Below the pieces are notes generated by a model. That model was not told where the DNA came from and ran no database searches. It saw only the letters and a program-made list of their open reading frames with translations. A DNA stretch of 64,000 bases from Folioceros fuciformis (Eukaryota > Anthocerotophyta > Anthocerotopsida > Anthocerotales): contig JBNGIO010005405.1 in assembly GCA_049999805.1 (NCBI GenBank), positions 36,956-100,955 of the forward strand. Direction: 5' to 3'. This document shows, in pieces, positions 22,359-34,004 of the stretch; within the stretch, counting starts at the first letter, position 1, and each line of letters starts with the position of its first letter. Both the position numbers and the translations under genes were made by a program.

Positions 22359-25300
22359 TCATGTGCAGCCCGTTAAACCAGAAGCGAGCTCCTGCAATTT
22401 TGCATATAGCTCCTTCCTCTCTGGGTGGTTGTGGTCTTCCACCAAAAAGGAGTGAACCTGATTGTTCAGCTCAATCCAGGTCCTCCCAGGTGTTTTTTTC
22501 ACTTTGGCAGCTACCATCCTCCTCCTCAGTTCTGCCTCCTCTTCCCACATGCCTGCTGCTATGTACATTTCTGACAACAGCACGTAAGCAGCTGCATTTG
22601 CAGGTTCGAGCTTCACAATATTCTCAAAGCATTGTCTCCCCAAGTCCGTGTTGCCCTGAGTTTTGCATGCTCCAAGCAGGGACATCCACAGTGTGACATC
22701 AGGCTGCACAGGCAATTCATACAACAACGCCTCCGCCTCAGACAAGTGGCCAGCACGGCCTAGAAGGTCAACCAAGCACGTGTAGTGCTTAATGTCTGGA
22801 CTTATCCCAAATCTTTGGGACATTGTTTTGAACACACCGTGGCCCTCAGTCCACAAGCCAGCATGACTGCAGGCAGATAGAATGCAGGCGATGGTGACAT
22901 CATTTGGCTTCAAGCCTTCTTGTTGCATCCGCTCAAACAACACAAGCGCCTCCTGAGCACGCCCATGCTGAGCAAGTCCTGCTATCATCACAGTCCAAGA
23001 GACGACATCTTTCTGTGATAAGCTGTCAAACACAAGAACTGCTTCCTCTAGGCTGCCACATTTGGCATACATGTCAATAAGGGTGTTTCCGATGACTCCA
23101 TCCAGCTTCAGCATACATTTCTTCAGCTCTGAGTGAAATTGTCTGCCCTGATTGAGAGCAGCTACGCTGCCACATGCCTTCAGGATGCTCAGAAAAGCTA
23201 TCTCGTTTGGCTGGACACCCTCGGATTGCATTTGCTGAAATAATTGAAAGGCTCTACTCCCATGTCCGCGCTGAGCATATCCAGCGACCAGTGTCGTCCA
23301 AAGCACCAGATCCCGATGTGGCAGCTGGTCAAACACTCTCTGAGCATCATCCAGGCTTCCATATTTTGCATACATGTCAACAAGCACGCTCCCAACAGCA
23401 AGGTCCGACTTGTACTCAGTCTTGGCAAGCAGGCTATGAACCTCCTTCCCCTGATTCAACGCTCCTGAGTTGCTGCAGGCTTTGAGAACGTTTATAAATG
23501 TCACCTTATTGGGACGTACACCAGACTCTAGCATGTGGTGAAACCACTGCAGGGATTCAAAACCTCGTCCATGTTGGTTGTACCCCCCAATCAAAGAAGT
23601 CCATGATACTACGTCTTTGTTAGGCATACTTAAAAAGACTTTGAGTGCTTCCTCCAAACTCCCGCATTTGAAATACATGTCAACCAGCGCATTTCCTACG
23701 ACGTTATCCAGTTGGTAGCCCTTCCTGCTTAGCTGGGTGTGGACCTGCTTTCCCTCATCTAAGACCCCCAGGGTGGCACAAGCTTTGATGATACTCACAA
23801 ATGTGACCTTATTAGGCTCCAGTCCCTTTTCTTGCATTTCTCTGAACATTCTGAGACTCTCCCAACCCTGCCCGTGCTGGGCGTAACCTGCAATCATTGT
23901 GGTCCATGAAACGACAGATTTTTTCTGCATCTTGTCAAAAGTTTCTCTCGCTTCAATCAAGCTTTCACACTTGGCATACATATTAACAAGACTGTTTGCG
24001 ACTACAACGTCAGTGTCTAGCCCAGCTTGTATGATGTGTCTGTGGATCACCCTACCCTCTGCCAGAGCTGCTGTGCCTGTGCAAGCTCTAAGGACAGCCG
24101 CATAAACATTTGAATTTGGCCTAAAGTCTGAAAGTCGCATATCCATATACAATTGTATAGCCTTCTTGCCTTCACCGTGGTAGACATGTGCTGCGATGAT
24201 TGCCAGCCAAGTGTATGCATCTCGCTCTTCCATCCTACAGAATGTGACATTTGCCTCTGAAAGACTTCCACATCTAGAAAAAAGGTGGATCAGCTTATTT
24301 CCCGCTTGAACACCAAAACCGTTATCCAATTCCAGCAATAATGAACGTATCCGCCTACCATTGAGCATATCTCTCTGTTGTACGCACATGTTTAACAGAT
24401 GATGTAAGCTCTCTGTGGACAGTCCGCGGCCCTGAACTTTTGACATGATAGCTGCATCAAGTGCACTACTTAGGCTTTCCTTCTCACTTTTTCTCCTAAC
24501 AACATCGTCCATGCTCACATCACCGAGCACCCTGCATACAAGAGGACTAAGGAATTAGCAATCAGTAAGAGAGCCTCTTCGCACATTGACTTGCCATTCA
24601 GGTCGTTTAAACCAGTGCTACATGTCTCAACTAGAAACCTACCCTAGGCTGTTTTGCATTTGGCTCATCAATAAATCCAGCTTTTCGTAGATTTGCTTTC
24701 TTTGTGGGTGATCTACATCGTTGACTGAAAAGACGTGCACTTCATCTCTAACCTCAATCCAAGTTTTGCCAGGTACTTTCCTCACTCCTGCACTCCTCAA
24801 CTTCTTTCTCACCTCTGCTTCATCTTCCCACCTGCCAACTGCAGCATAGAGGTTCGACATCAGGACATATGCAGCCAGGTTTGAAGGCTCTAACTTCACT
24901 AAACATTCAAAAGCATGCCTCCCTAGCTCCAAGTTTCCGTACTTTTGACATGCGCCAAGTAGAGATGTCCAGACTACGGCCTCAGGTTCCATCGGCATTC
25001 TTTCAATGAGCTCTTTCGCTTCATTGATCTGGCCAGCACGTCCTAAAAGGTCAACCATGCAGGCATAATGGCGCATTCCTGGAACGATCCCAAATTTGTC
25101 GGACATTGAGCAGAACAGGCGATAACCCTCATCTAACAGCCCAGCATGGCTGCAGGCGGAAAGAACACAAACCAGAGTGACATCATCCGGCTTCAGTCCC
25201 TCTCTTAACATTTGCTGGAAGAGTTGAATGGCCTTTCGACCATTCCCATGCTGAGCATACCATCCAATGGCCGAAGTCCAGGACACTAGATCCTTGTCTG

Positions 25301-27179
25301 GCATTTTGGCAAAAACGTTCCAAGCATCATCTGGGCTGCCACATTTGGCATACATATCAAGAAGCGTGCTCCTGACAACTGCATCAGATTCAAGCCCTCT
25401 TGCCTCAAGTAAGGCATGAACCCTCTTCCCCAAGTTCAGTGCCCCAACCGTGCCACAAGCTTTCAAAAGGTTCAGGAAGGTCACTTTGTCAGGCTGCAGA
25501 CCCTCTTCTTCCATTCTTACGAAGAGTTTAATAGCATCTTGGCCATGCCCAGAACTCCCATAACCTCCTATCATGGTAGTCCAAGACACCACGTCCCTGT
25601 TTTCCAGCCTGTCAAAGACCTGACCTGCCTCTTTCAGGGCGCCACATTTCAGATACATGTCAAGGAGGGCATTTCCTACAACAATTTCACCATTTACTCC
25701 CTTTTCCACTATCAGAGAATGAAACTGCTTGCCCTTTTCTAGATCTTGTGCCGCAGCACAAGCGTTCAAGAGGCCCACGAATGTGATACTGTCTGGTTCA
25801 AAACCATGCTCCTGCATCTGACAAAACATTTGCAAGGCTTCGCGACCACGACCATGGTGAGCAAAGCCTGCAATCATAGCATTCCAGGTAACCAGATTTT
25901 TTTCCCGGACATTGTCAAACACTCTACGTGCCTCTTCTAGGCTCCCACATTTGATGTACATATCAATGACCGAGTTCATCACGAAAACAGTCATCTCAGA
26001 CGGCGTCTGTTTGATGTGGTTGTGAATCATTCTACCCTCTGTCAAAGCTCCTACGCATGCACATGCCTTGAGAGCTGCAGCATAAACATAGGCATTAGGT
26101 TTAAGGTTGGACTGTCTCATCTCCAGGTACAACTTGATGCCTTCATCGCTCTGCCCATGATTGATATGTGTGAAAATCATGGCCTGCCAGGAGTATGTAT
26201 CTGGTTCACGGACAGCACGGAATGCTTGATTCGCATCCGCCAAGCAGTTGCATGAGTCAAACATTCGAATGATGTTTCTGTTCAGAAAACTTGAGTTGAG
26301 ACCCCTTCGCGTGACAAGGGCATGCAACAACCTTCCAACTTCCAGGTCCTTTCTCTGTATGCACCCTTGCACGATGCTACACAGTACGTGTGTTGGAATC
26401 TCAGCACCTTGCTGGTCTATCCACTGGAGAGCACAACATGCCTCTTTTAGCCGCCCCTCTATACACAGCCTACCAACAACTTCAATATGCCCAGTCAATC
26501 TGCGTTCTTTCCCAGACCTGTGAAACATGGAAGCTCAGAGTTGACAATGCACTTACAATACAGTCAATGGACATATCATATTTCCACAGTACCCGTTTAG
26601 AACATATACCTGGCTGGATCTATTGAGAGGCTGACGCCGGGCTTCACTAAGAATTGAGCCCTTTCTTTTAGACCTGATGTCTTTTTCAAAGCCGCTAACC
26701 TCGGCTTCACCCAGGAGGGATTCCACCAGCTGTCCGTCCATAAAGTGTCCTTCGTCACACTATGAACAAAATCTGGGTAGCTCACATCTGTCTGCAACAA
26801 ACAGCAGAAAATTCAGACCATGAGGGGAAGAGATGACCACTTCGCGTAATAGGAACCTTAGATAATTGCAGACCTTTCTCCACCTGTGGTCCCACCACAG
26901 CGAAGGATTGGTGAAAAAATTTCTCCACAGATCCTCTGTTGCAATCGACTGAGCTGCAGGCCATGACTCACGGCTTGTATCCGCTCTGACGTGGGCTGCG
27001 GTGCTGACAGTGAAACACGACCAAACCAATGGAGTAATGCCAAGTACACTGCTTACGACATACGCTGCAATTTCTCCTTCCCTGGTCGAAGATCTCGCCC
27101 AGAACCTGTGACTAGCATCAGGAAACCAGACTCTGCGCATAAGTGCTCCAGCCCTCCTGCCCGCCCCCGCTAATGCCAT
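22359..27179 (-). CDS. PDF-motif + double PPR (E+/E+) protein, probable single four-exon gene
   Basis: Four exons join in phase: 27179-26874, 26791-26610, 26517-24643 and 24531-22359, giving about 1511 residues. The N-terminus is Arg/Ala-rich without acids (MALAGAGRRAGALMRR), resembling an organelle presequence. Exons 1-2 encode an OSB-type PDF motif split by the first intron: DLWRNFFTNPSLWWDHRWRK, then YPDF, then LW and PSWVKPRLAAL. Exon 3 holds one PLS-class PPR array (about 624 aa) ending in E/E+ (GKTWIEVRDEVHVFSV, HPQRKQIYEKL). Exon 4 holds a second array (723 aa), again E/E+ (GRTWIELNNQVHSFLV). No DYW domain follows either. The ATG at 26528 lies inside the exon-3 acceptor (ATGTTTCACAG|G), arguing against an independent start there. 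Only about 110 bases separate the two PPR frames. Alternative: two genes, 24639-27179 and 22359-24512. Confidence 0.7.
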
Positions 27180-27710
27180 ATCAGTTTCGTCAAGTCATAA
27201 CTCCCAATTGCCCAGCCTTGAGCTATCCCTTCACCAGGCATCACAGAACTGCTGAATTACTGCACAGAGACCCGGGAATCGATGTGGGATGCATTTGGCT
27301 TCGGATGATTTCCCTTCTCTCCACGCTTCCAGCTTTCGCTCAAGCAATCTCCTCCCGACCCTGCAGGGTTAGAGCATCAGGACAAGGCATACGACTGCAA
27401 CACTCCCCAACAAAATTTTTCCCTTTCCACTAAACCCATGCTAGTCTACACAGTCAGATGTCGCTTCGTGCAATGTAACACGCTGTCGGGCCTTTTGCTA
27501 CATCTCCTTCCCTCCTTGAAACAAACCAGTACTACTGTACAGAACGGAAAATTTGCTGCCCACTGGTACCCAAGGAATTCATGTGGGCTACCTTGGCTAG
27601 GGCTGATTGTCCCTTAAACCCTAAACCCTTCTCCTGGTAGGATATCCATGCACAGATCAGGAAGAGATAGATCCATAGCTCGATGAAATGCTGGGATTGT
27701 GAAGGTTAAG
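27180..27710. promoter_or_regulatory. Bidirectional promoter region with telo-box
   Basis: This 531-bp spacer separates the divergently transcribed PDF-PPR gene (minus) and SETD9-like gene (plus). It contains TTAAACCCTAAACCC at 27614-27628, a double telo-box (AAACCCTA), about 85 bp upstream of the SETD9-like start. Telo-boxes are common near the start sites of plant growth- and translation-related genes. No obvious TATA box is seen for either gene. Confidence 0.45.
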
Positions 27711-29126
27711 ATGTTGCGTAAGGTAACATTCCGAACGGACAATAACAATGGCCTTTGCTCTCAACAGACAAGCTGCAAATCATAGACTCAGCTGGCATCG
27801 TGTTGTGGGAATCTGCAGATCTGGGGGAGACTGGCGACATCACTTCAAGGAGTGGACAAGCGCCAGTTCCAGCATGAAATTGATACACATCGTCTCTTTC
27901 TTCTCACCAGCTACAAGAAGTTGGATTCCCCCACAGAGGAGAATGTAGCAGACGTGGAAGGTCGTGCAGACAGGACTGGCTTTGAAGAGTGGAAGCAAGA
28001 AGTACAAGGTAACGTCGGTGAGCAAGTGCGGGTGATCTGCAGTGCATTGGACAACATCTTGCTGGACCCGTCGGAGAGATCAAAGGCAAAAGATGGAGAG
28101 GCGGGTAAGAAAAACCGGCCCAGCGGATTGAGCTTCGCCGTAGGAGGATGGCAGCCAGCCAAGCGCGAGACTGAACCTGCTCAGTAAGGGGCTCACTTCT
28201 TTACAGTCGATCGTCTTTATGGCTGCCAGGATCTGCAATGCAAGTGATACGGTGCTTGTGGCAGGATTGTCACGCTACCCCTGAACCGGGCCCAGGTTTC
28301 GGAGGCGTTCAAGGAGAAGCTGGGATTCACTCTGGAGCTCAACCCTTCCAGAATCGCACACAGAGAAGCAGGTGATGGCCTGTATGTGTCCGGAAAGGCT
28401 GGAGCAGGGTCGGTTGTGTCCATGTATCCTGGGGTGATCTACGCACCAGCTCAGTATAGATACCTTCAAGGCTACCCAAGGGTGGAGCTGGGCAACCCGT
28501 ACTTGGTTTCACGGTTCGATGGGCTGGTGATTGATGGCAATCCCTGGGGCAGAGGAGGGGATACGAGAGAATTCTGGGATGGCATGTCCAAGAGGGATAG
28601 AGAGGTGCAGGAGCACATCCTCAAGAGCATAGCAAACGAGCAGCCGCAGGAGGAGAGCAGCCAAGGGGAGGCCAAGTCTGCCAGCGACAAGCTGTGGCAA
28701 ATGGTGGGTGGTGGAAGGAAGGGTGATGAGCTGATGGAAGGAGCTGTCTTAGAGAGGAGAAATCCTCTGGCCCTGGCGCATTTCGCAAACCATCCTCCGA
28801 AAGGGGGACAGCCAAATGTAATGGTCTGTCCGTACAACCTCTGCCTTGATGGTGAAGGAATCAAGCTCAGGCCATACATCCCCAACGTCACTTGTGCCGT
28901 GGACAGTGATATTCCGATGCAACAGAGCGGGCTTCTGTGGGTTAAAAGAAGCAGGGAGACATCAGCAGAGAAAAAATACAAACAACTCTGCACTCTTGTG
29001 CTCGTGGCCACCAGGGATGTTTGTGATGAGGAGCTGTTGCTTAATTACAGGTACAGCAACTTCAAGAATAGGCCTGCCTGGTATCATTCGGTTGATGAAG
29101 AGGAAGACAGGCGCAGGTGGGAATGA
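27711..29126 (+). CDS. SETD9-like SET-domain protein
   Basis: Three exons: 27711-27722 (only ATG TTG CGT AAG), 27819-28183 and 28265-29126, in phase, giving 412 residues. Exon 2 is a helical N-terminal region (KRQFQHEID, SYKKLDSP). Exon 3 resembles SETD9: VVSMYPGVIYAP, NPYLVSRFDGLVIDGN, NPLALAHFANHPP (the NH motif of SET domains), LRPYIPNV, then VLVATRDV and EELLLNYRYS, supplying the catalytic-Tyr region. SETD9 homologues are predicted lysine methyltransferases; the substrate is not established here. A Lys/Glu-rich insert (about residues 210-260) is longer than in animals. The start rests on the micro-exon model; otherwise the frame is open back to 27819 with only a GTG at 27852. Confidence 0.72.
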
Positions 29127-31059
29127 TACCAAAACATTTGGTGCCTTCATCTACTTGTCCAGCAAAATAAAACATCGGAGATAGTTTAACATCGGAGATA
29201 GTTTCACATCGGATGACAACCGTCCTACTGGAGCTCCAGACCTTTAAGTCGACCGCAACATGCCACGACCATCTGCTATATCGAAATTTATCAGATCCTG
29301 ACATCCTCGGAAAGAGATGGACCTAAAACCACACTGTGCCCTGGCAAACTTGGTTCATCCATGGCTTGCATCCGTCACTTGCTCCGGTCAAGACTACGAT
29401 GGAACACATCCTCGCACTAGGCAAATCAAGTATGCGATGCCCAAGCTTGACAAAGCTCAGGGGAGGAGCATCGAAGTCTGTAACAGCCTATGATCTGATT
29501 CCTCATTCGAACTCCTCTGTGCAAGGCAAGTAGCCCGGGCATCTTTGAGTGGCAATTTCCGTTAGAGCCACCTTAAGCACGAAAATGTGTGTTGCCGTGT
29601 CTCAGTCGTGAACGAACACTGGGATAATGAAGTGTCGAGCAACTTCAACAGACCATTTCCAAGATCTTGTCAGAACACACATCAAATTTTCCACCTCTTA
29701 TTTCATACCTTTTATTTCTTGCTTGGTTTTCAAGCAGATGTTGTTACTATTAACTTAAGCCCTTACTTTTGTAGGTTTTTCAAGTGTTGCCAATTGCTGC
29801 CCAATTCTTTCAAGGTGTGGTGTTGTTTGCTATTCAAGCCAACCTTTTATGCCATCCCTAGTGACATGAGTCGTTTTGTTTTCCTACTCAGCACACAGTT
29901 AATGTGCTCCATCCCTAGCCTCTTTGTTTTTTTAGCATCCAGGAAGCAAACTATTGGCTTGCAGAGGCTTCTAGGCAGCAAACTAGCAACAAAAATTGAG
30001 AGGCTTCACATATGAGCTTCCAATGTTACAAAACATTAGCATCCACAGCTTTATATTTGATTTTGAACAATCCTCCTCAACTCAACCAATCACTCCAATT
30101 ACTAACAAAGGACTTGTATATACCTTTGCTATAAATATTTTACTCTGGTCAAGCCTTGCACCCCACTTTGTACGACGTCTCAATCCGAAGTAGGACTGCG
30201 CATTCTTGCATGAATAATATTGTGTCTTATTTTAAATCAAATTGCATTAATACACTTGTGTTCAGTAGAGATTGCTCCTAGAGCTGCTCTCAGAGTATCA
30301 ACAACCTTACAGATGTGTACGAATTGTTGAGCAATACATAATTAGCATAAAACCACATTCTTGTTGGCTCACCTCAAACTAGAATAACAAATGCAAACTA
30401 ATCTTTGTGTATATCAAGAGGTGCTTTCTTCTTTCTATTTTCTTACCTTATGTTATTTACTTTTAAGGTTCCTCTGTTAAAACATCCAAAATTACCAATG
30501 TATGTAATATAATTAAGTAAGGCAGCTGGAAAAAGAAACGTTTTGAATCTTTGGGCACACCTTGGGAGTGGATTGTCTGCATAGGTATTTCCAGGTGAGA
30601 AAAGCATCTTTGAAAGGGGAAAGCTGGAGTCCAGGGGGAATAGAGTTGCAGAGGCCGTGCTCGCTCGAGAGGGGACCACATACTGTACATAGCTACATCT
30701 GTACAGTAGGTAGCTTTTGTTGGAATGGGCGGAGGCAGGGAAGCTTGTTGGGAGTCTGTGAGTGTGGGAGAACACAGTTGTCGGAGTCGGGCTTGTTTGA
30801 GGTAATTGGTCGGGGTTAGGGTGGAACGATTTAAAGAGGTGTGACGCCAGCCGGGCTTCCGACCTCCTTGCTTTGCTTCATGTTGGATTGTGAAACCTAG
30901 CAGTTTCCTGTGTTAGCACACACTTGCTGGCTGTCCCGACACACAATTTGCACATGGCGCTTCTCCTTCCTCAGGCCTCGGCGTTTCCCAGTCTCTGAGT
31001 CGGCTGCGTGGCTTGGGTTTGTTGTTAGGTTGGAGCTCGACACTGGGACCCGGACAGGG
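29127..31059. other. Intergenic; no gene recognised
   Basis: The first few hundred bases are the SETD9-like 3' UTR; a near-exact 17-bp duplication (ATCGGAGATAGTTTNACATCGGA-type) occurs at 29173-29212. The stretch 29.6-30.5 kb is AT-rich with a plus-strand frame (29587-30015) rich in Phe/Leu/Cys and without motif, more like decayed transposon or spacer DNA. The last about 300 bases are the methyltransferase promoter and leader. Confidence 0.5.
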
Positions 31060-31953
31060 ATGGACTGTGTGGTGCAAGTGGACACAGTCGAAGACCCTGT
31101 GAGGAGTGTGAAAAAGGTTCGTGGCTCCTCTAGGTTTGTCCGGGTGTGTGAGTGCCAGGGGCGTGTCGGAGGAGTAGCGGATTTCTCATCGCTCGGTGTG
31201 CAGGAGGGAGGCTCAGCACCAAGGAGGTGTGCCAACATCAGACTGGTTGGCAGACACCCGGATGTGTATGAGCCTTGTGATGATACGTTTGCCCTTGTGG
31301 ATGCTCTGCTGGCGGATAAGAACAACATCCTGCGGGACAAGCCTGATGTGTGCGTAGAGGTTGGATGCGGGAGTGGGTACGTGATTACTTCGCTAGCTCT
31401 GCTTATCGGCAGCGAGCATGCCGCGCAGTATATCGCCACGGACATCAGCGAGGCAGCTGCCGGGGTGACGAGGAGGACTCTGGAAGCGCATGATGTGAAG
31501 GCGGAGGTGTTTGTGACAGACTTGGTGGCAGGGTTGGAGGATCGGTTGGCCGGTGCCGTGGATCTGCTTGTGTGCAACCCGCCTTACGTGCCGACGCCAG
31601 AGGAGGAAGTCGGAGCTCCAGGCTTGACGGCTTCGTGGGCCGGGGGCAGCAGGGGCCGAGTCGTAATCGACCGCTTGCTAGTTCTTGCTGACGAGCTGCT
31701 AACAAGAAAGGGATGCATGTACTTGGTGACGCTGGCGCAGAACAACCCGTGTGACATCTGCCGGATCATGAGCAAGAGGGGCTTTGCTTCACGCATCGTC
31801 ATCCAGAGGAATACGGAAGAAGAGAAGCTGCTTGTATTGAAGTTTTGGAGAGACGAGTTTCATTCGGACTGGTCCGAGTACAGCTCCAGTCCCCCAACTT
31901 CCGACTTGTCCTTCACTTCCAAGATGGCTCGTTTGGCAACTTTCTGGAGATAA
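31060..31953 (+). CDS. MTQ2/N6AMT1-type methyltransferase (HemK family)
   Basis: From ATG 31060 the frame gives 297 residues; the same frame is open upstream to 30910. The class I SAM-dependent core is clear: VYEPCDDTFALVDALL, CVEVGCGSGYVITSLALL (SAM-binding motif I), IATDISEAA, DLLVCNPPYVPTP (the NPPY amide/amine-methylating motif) and the C-terminal EEKLLVLKFWR. Yeast Mtq2 and mammalian N6AMT1 (with Trm112) methylate the Gln of the GGQ motif in release factor eRF1; mammalian N6AMT1 has also been tied to other substrates. A 126-nt stretch, CAA|GTGGAC (31078) to TGTGCAG|GAG (31203), has splice-like ends and is a multiple of three. It may be an intron, which would give MDCVVQ then EGGSAPRRC and better match the family's short N-terminus. 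Confidence 0.88.
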   Translation: MDCVVQVDTVEDPVRSVKKVRGSSRFVRVCECQGRVGGVADFSSLGVQEGGSAPRRCANIRLVGRHPDVYEPCDDTFALVDALLADKNNILRDKPDVCVEVGCGSGYVITSLALLIGSEHAAQYIATDISEAAAGVTRRTLEAHDVKAEVFVTDLVAGLEDRLAGAVDLLVCNPPYVPTPEEEVGAPGLTASWAGGSRGRVVIDRLLVLADELLTRKGCMYLVTLAQNNPCDICRIMSKRGFASRIVIQRNTEEEKLLVLKFWRDEFHSDWSEYSSSPPTSDLSFTSKMARLATFWR

Positions 31954-32487
31954 TATTTGCTCAAATCCATCTTTGGAGAGGCTTGTACAGTGTAAGTCTG
32001 AGCAGTGGGTGAAGCCAGCTGCTAGTTGTACATATTATTTCCTTCTCACCTAGGCTCATATTACTGCCTTCTCCTTCTGTGAGGACACGCATGAAAGTTG
32101 ATGCTTTCTGAACACATACCTGTAAAGCAGGGTTGTTTGCAGAGTACTCCAGTGCAGTCTGCTAGCTGTTTAGCTGCCCACACCTCCTGGTTCTATTGAA
32201 CATGGTCGCTACCCATGGATCTGCGAGCGCGGAGTAGTCCAATCTTTCAGAGCGATAGGAAATCATGGCCTGCGAACTTTTACTTTGCAATTGGAAGGGG
32301 ATATTACCGTGGGCTTGATACGAAGCAAGCAATCCACGACCGCCTGTCGTGGTCCCACTACGCGTAGGGCAATCGGCCCAGCCTTTCACCACAAAGGACG
32401 TCCGATTAGGAAGTCTCGGCTTACGAACAAAAATAATGAGAAGCATCGAAGCACACGTATTCGTATCAATGGTGGAGGGAAGTCCAT

Positions 32488-32492
<5 letters not shown>

Positions 32493-32521
<29 letters not shown>
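32493..32521. repeat. (AT)n microsatellite
   Basis: About 14 uninterrupted AT dinucleotides. Confidence 0.95.
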
Positions 32522-32526
<5 letters not shown>

Positions 32527-32720
32527 AGAGGAATTTATTTATTTTAGAAGAATAAGGTGGAAAGATGAAAAAATCCATCTACCCCTAGAGAAGAGATAAA
32601 CTATGATAGAAACTACAATAAACTAGGGACTAGAACTATGATAAACTACTATAGCACCCAAACCATTATGGTATGGAAGGAGAAAGAATCTACCTACCTC
32701 TCCTTCCAATATTGTCGTCC

Positions 32721-32741
32721 TATATATATATATATATATAA
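32721..32741. repeat. (TA)n microsatellite
   Basis: About 10 uninterrupted TA dinucleotides, 200 bp from the longer tract. Confidence 0.95.
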
Positions 32742-34004
32742 CGAATATGGGAAACTCATCTTGCCTTAGAGGAGTGGGACAAACCACCAAAGGCACATGG
32801 CCAACCTAAGAATTACCGCATTGGAACATTTTGTAGAACTTTGTTGCTCACACAACAAATTAGAATTAGATGAGCTAAAGCTAAAAAGCTAAGACTATGT
32901 GTTTGAAAAACTAATTAGTAGTGAAAAACATATGCTTAAGATAAAATGTAGTAAAGATTATGCATATTACCAACGAATAATAAGATATGTAAAGAAGAAT
33001 GATTAATTATTGTTATTCTTAAAATGGTACAAACTTGCTAGATCGTTTCTAGACATTTTACTTACCACAAAGACACTCAACACATTCTATAAGTTAAGCT
33101 TATATAAAAAATAATTATAAATATCTATTATATATTATATATTATATACATATTAAATCCTTCGTGCTACTATCATGTAATAGTTTCGTGGATGCTTGGA
33201 TTTCTTTTCATACAACCATTTTAAAGCTTCATGTAAATAGTCATTGGATTGTACCAAAAAAAGGACAAGAAATTTATTATCAAAGAAATAAATTTTTCAC
33301 ACACATTCTTTTGAAGATATTATAGTAAATCTTGTGTAATAAATAAATAAAATATTATATAAAAACTATTATAGATGAGAAAATGACATGCAAAAAATAA
33401 CAAGCTTAATATTATTATCAATAGTAATACAACAAATAATCACCTATCAAACTAAAATAAAATATTAATCAATTATAAGATGCAATATAGAAAGGGTGTG
33501 CGCTTGCCTTCAATATGTATTTACGTTGCAAACACAGAAGCCAAAGGATTTTTTCCTGAAGTTTGATATTTTAACTTATATCAATAATTAATTCTAAGTA
33601 TAAATGAAATTTTATCTTTATCTAGAAGCTTCCCAACTCCAACCTCATTAAGGTAGGAGAGCTATCGGCAGAGAAGGAAAGATTCTTGCTCTGCGAACAT
33701 GTATGTATGTTTCAGTGAGCACTGTAGCAACCGGCTTGAGCTCGTGGTGCCAAACACATGCTCGCTCGACTCATTGTTCCCTCCCGAAAACCTTGCAGCA
33801 ATGAATATACTTTCCCAGGCAAGATGACCTTGATACTGAGCCTTTAGTATTGTGGTCCACCTCATTGCTTCCCCCTAGGAAGAAAGCTTCATGGCAATGT
33901 GCCACAATTCCTACGTAGTGTACAAATGGTCTTGAGAAGTCATACTGAACTTGGGGTTTCGTGGAGGCAATCAGATGGCAAAGAGGATAACTACAATCAC
34001 TGGA

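Larger units (their letters stand above)
31954..34004. other. AT-rich gene-poor region
   Basis: After the methyltransferase 3' UTR, base composition shifts sharply to A+T from about 32.45 to 33.65 kb, with two long (AT)n tracts and TATATT-type stretches. No frame has family resemblance. It could be decayed transposable-element or spacer DNA. 33.7-34.0 kb includes the LDL1-like 3' flank. Confidence 0.6.

Noticed and set aside
24512-24530. Independent start of the second PPR array at ATG 24512
   Set aside because: Not excluded, but an in-phase acceptor 13-19 nt upstream and lack of promoter space make a spliced continuation more likely; kept as the stated alternative.
27616-27628. Interstitial telomere repeat
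   Set aside because: Only two units (AAACCCTAAACCC); better explained as a promoter telo-box than as telomere-derived DNA.
29587-30015. Possible small membrane protein
   Set aside because: Phe/Leu/Cys-rich composition follows from T-rich DNA; no Kozak context, no family resemblance.
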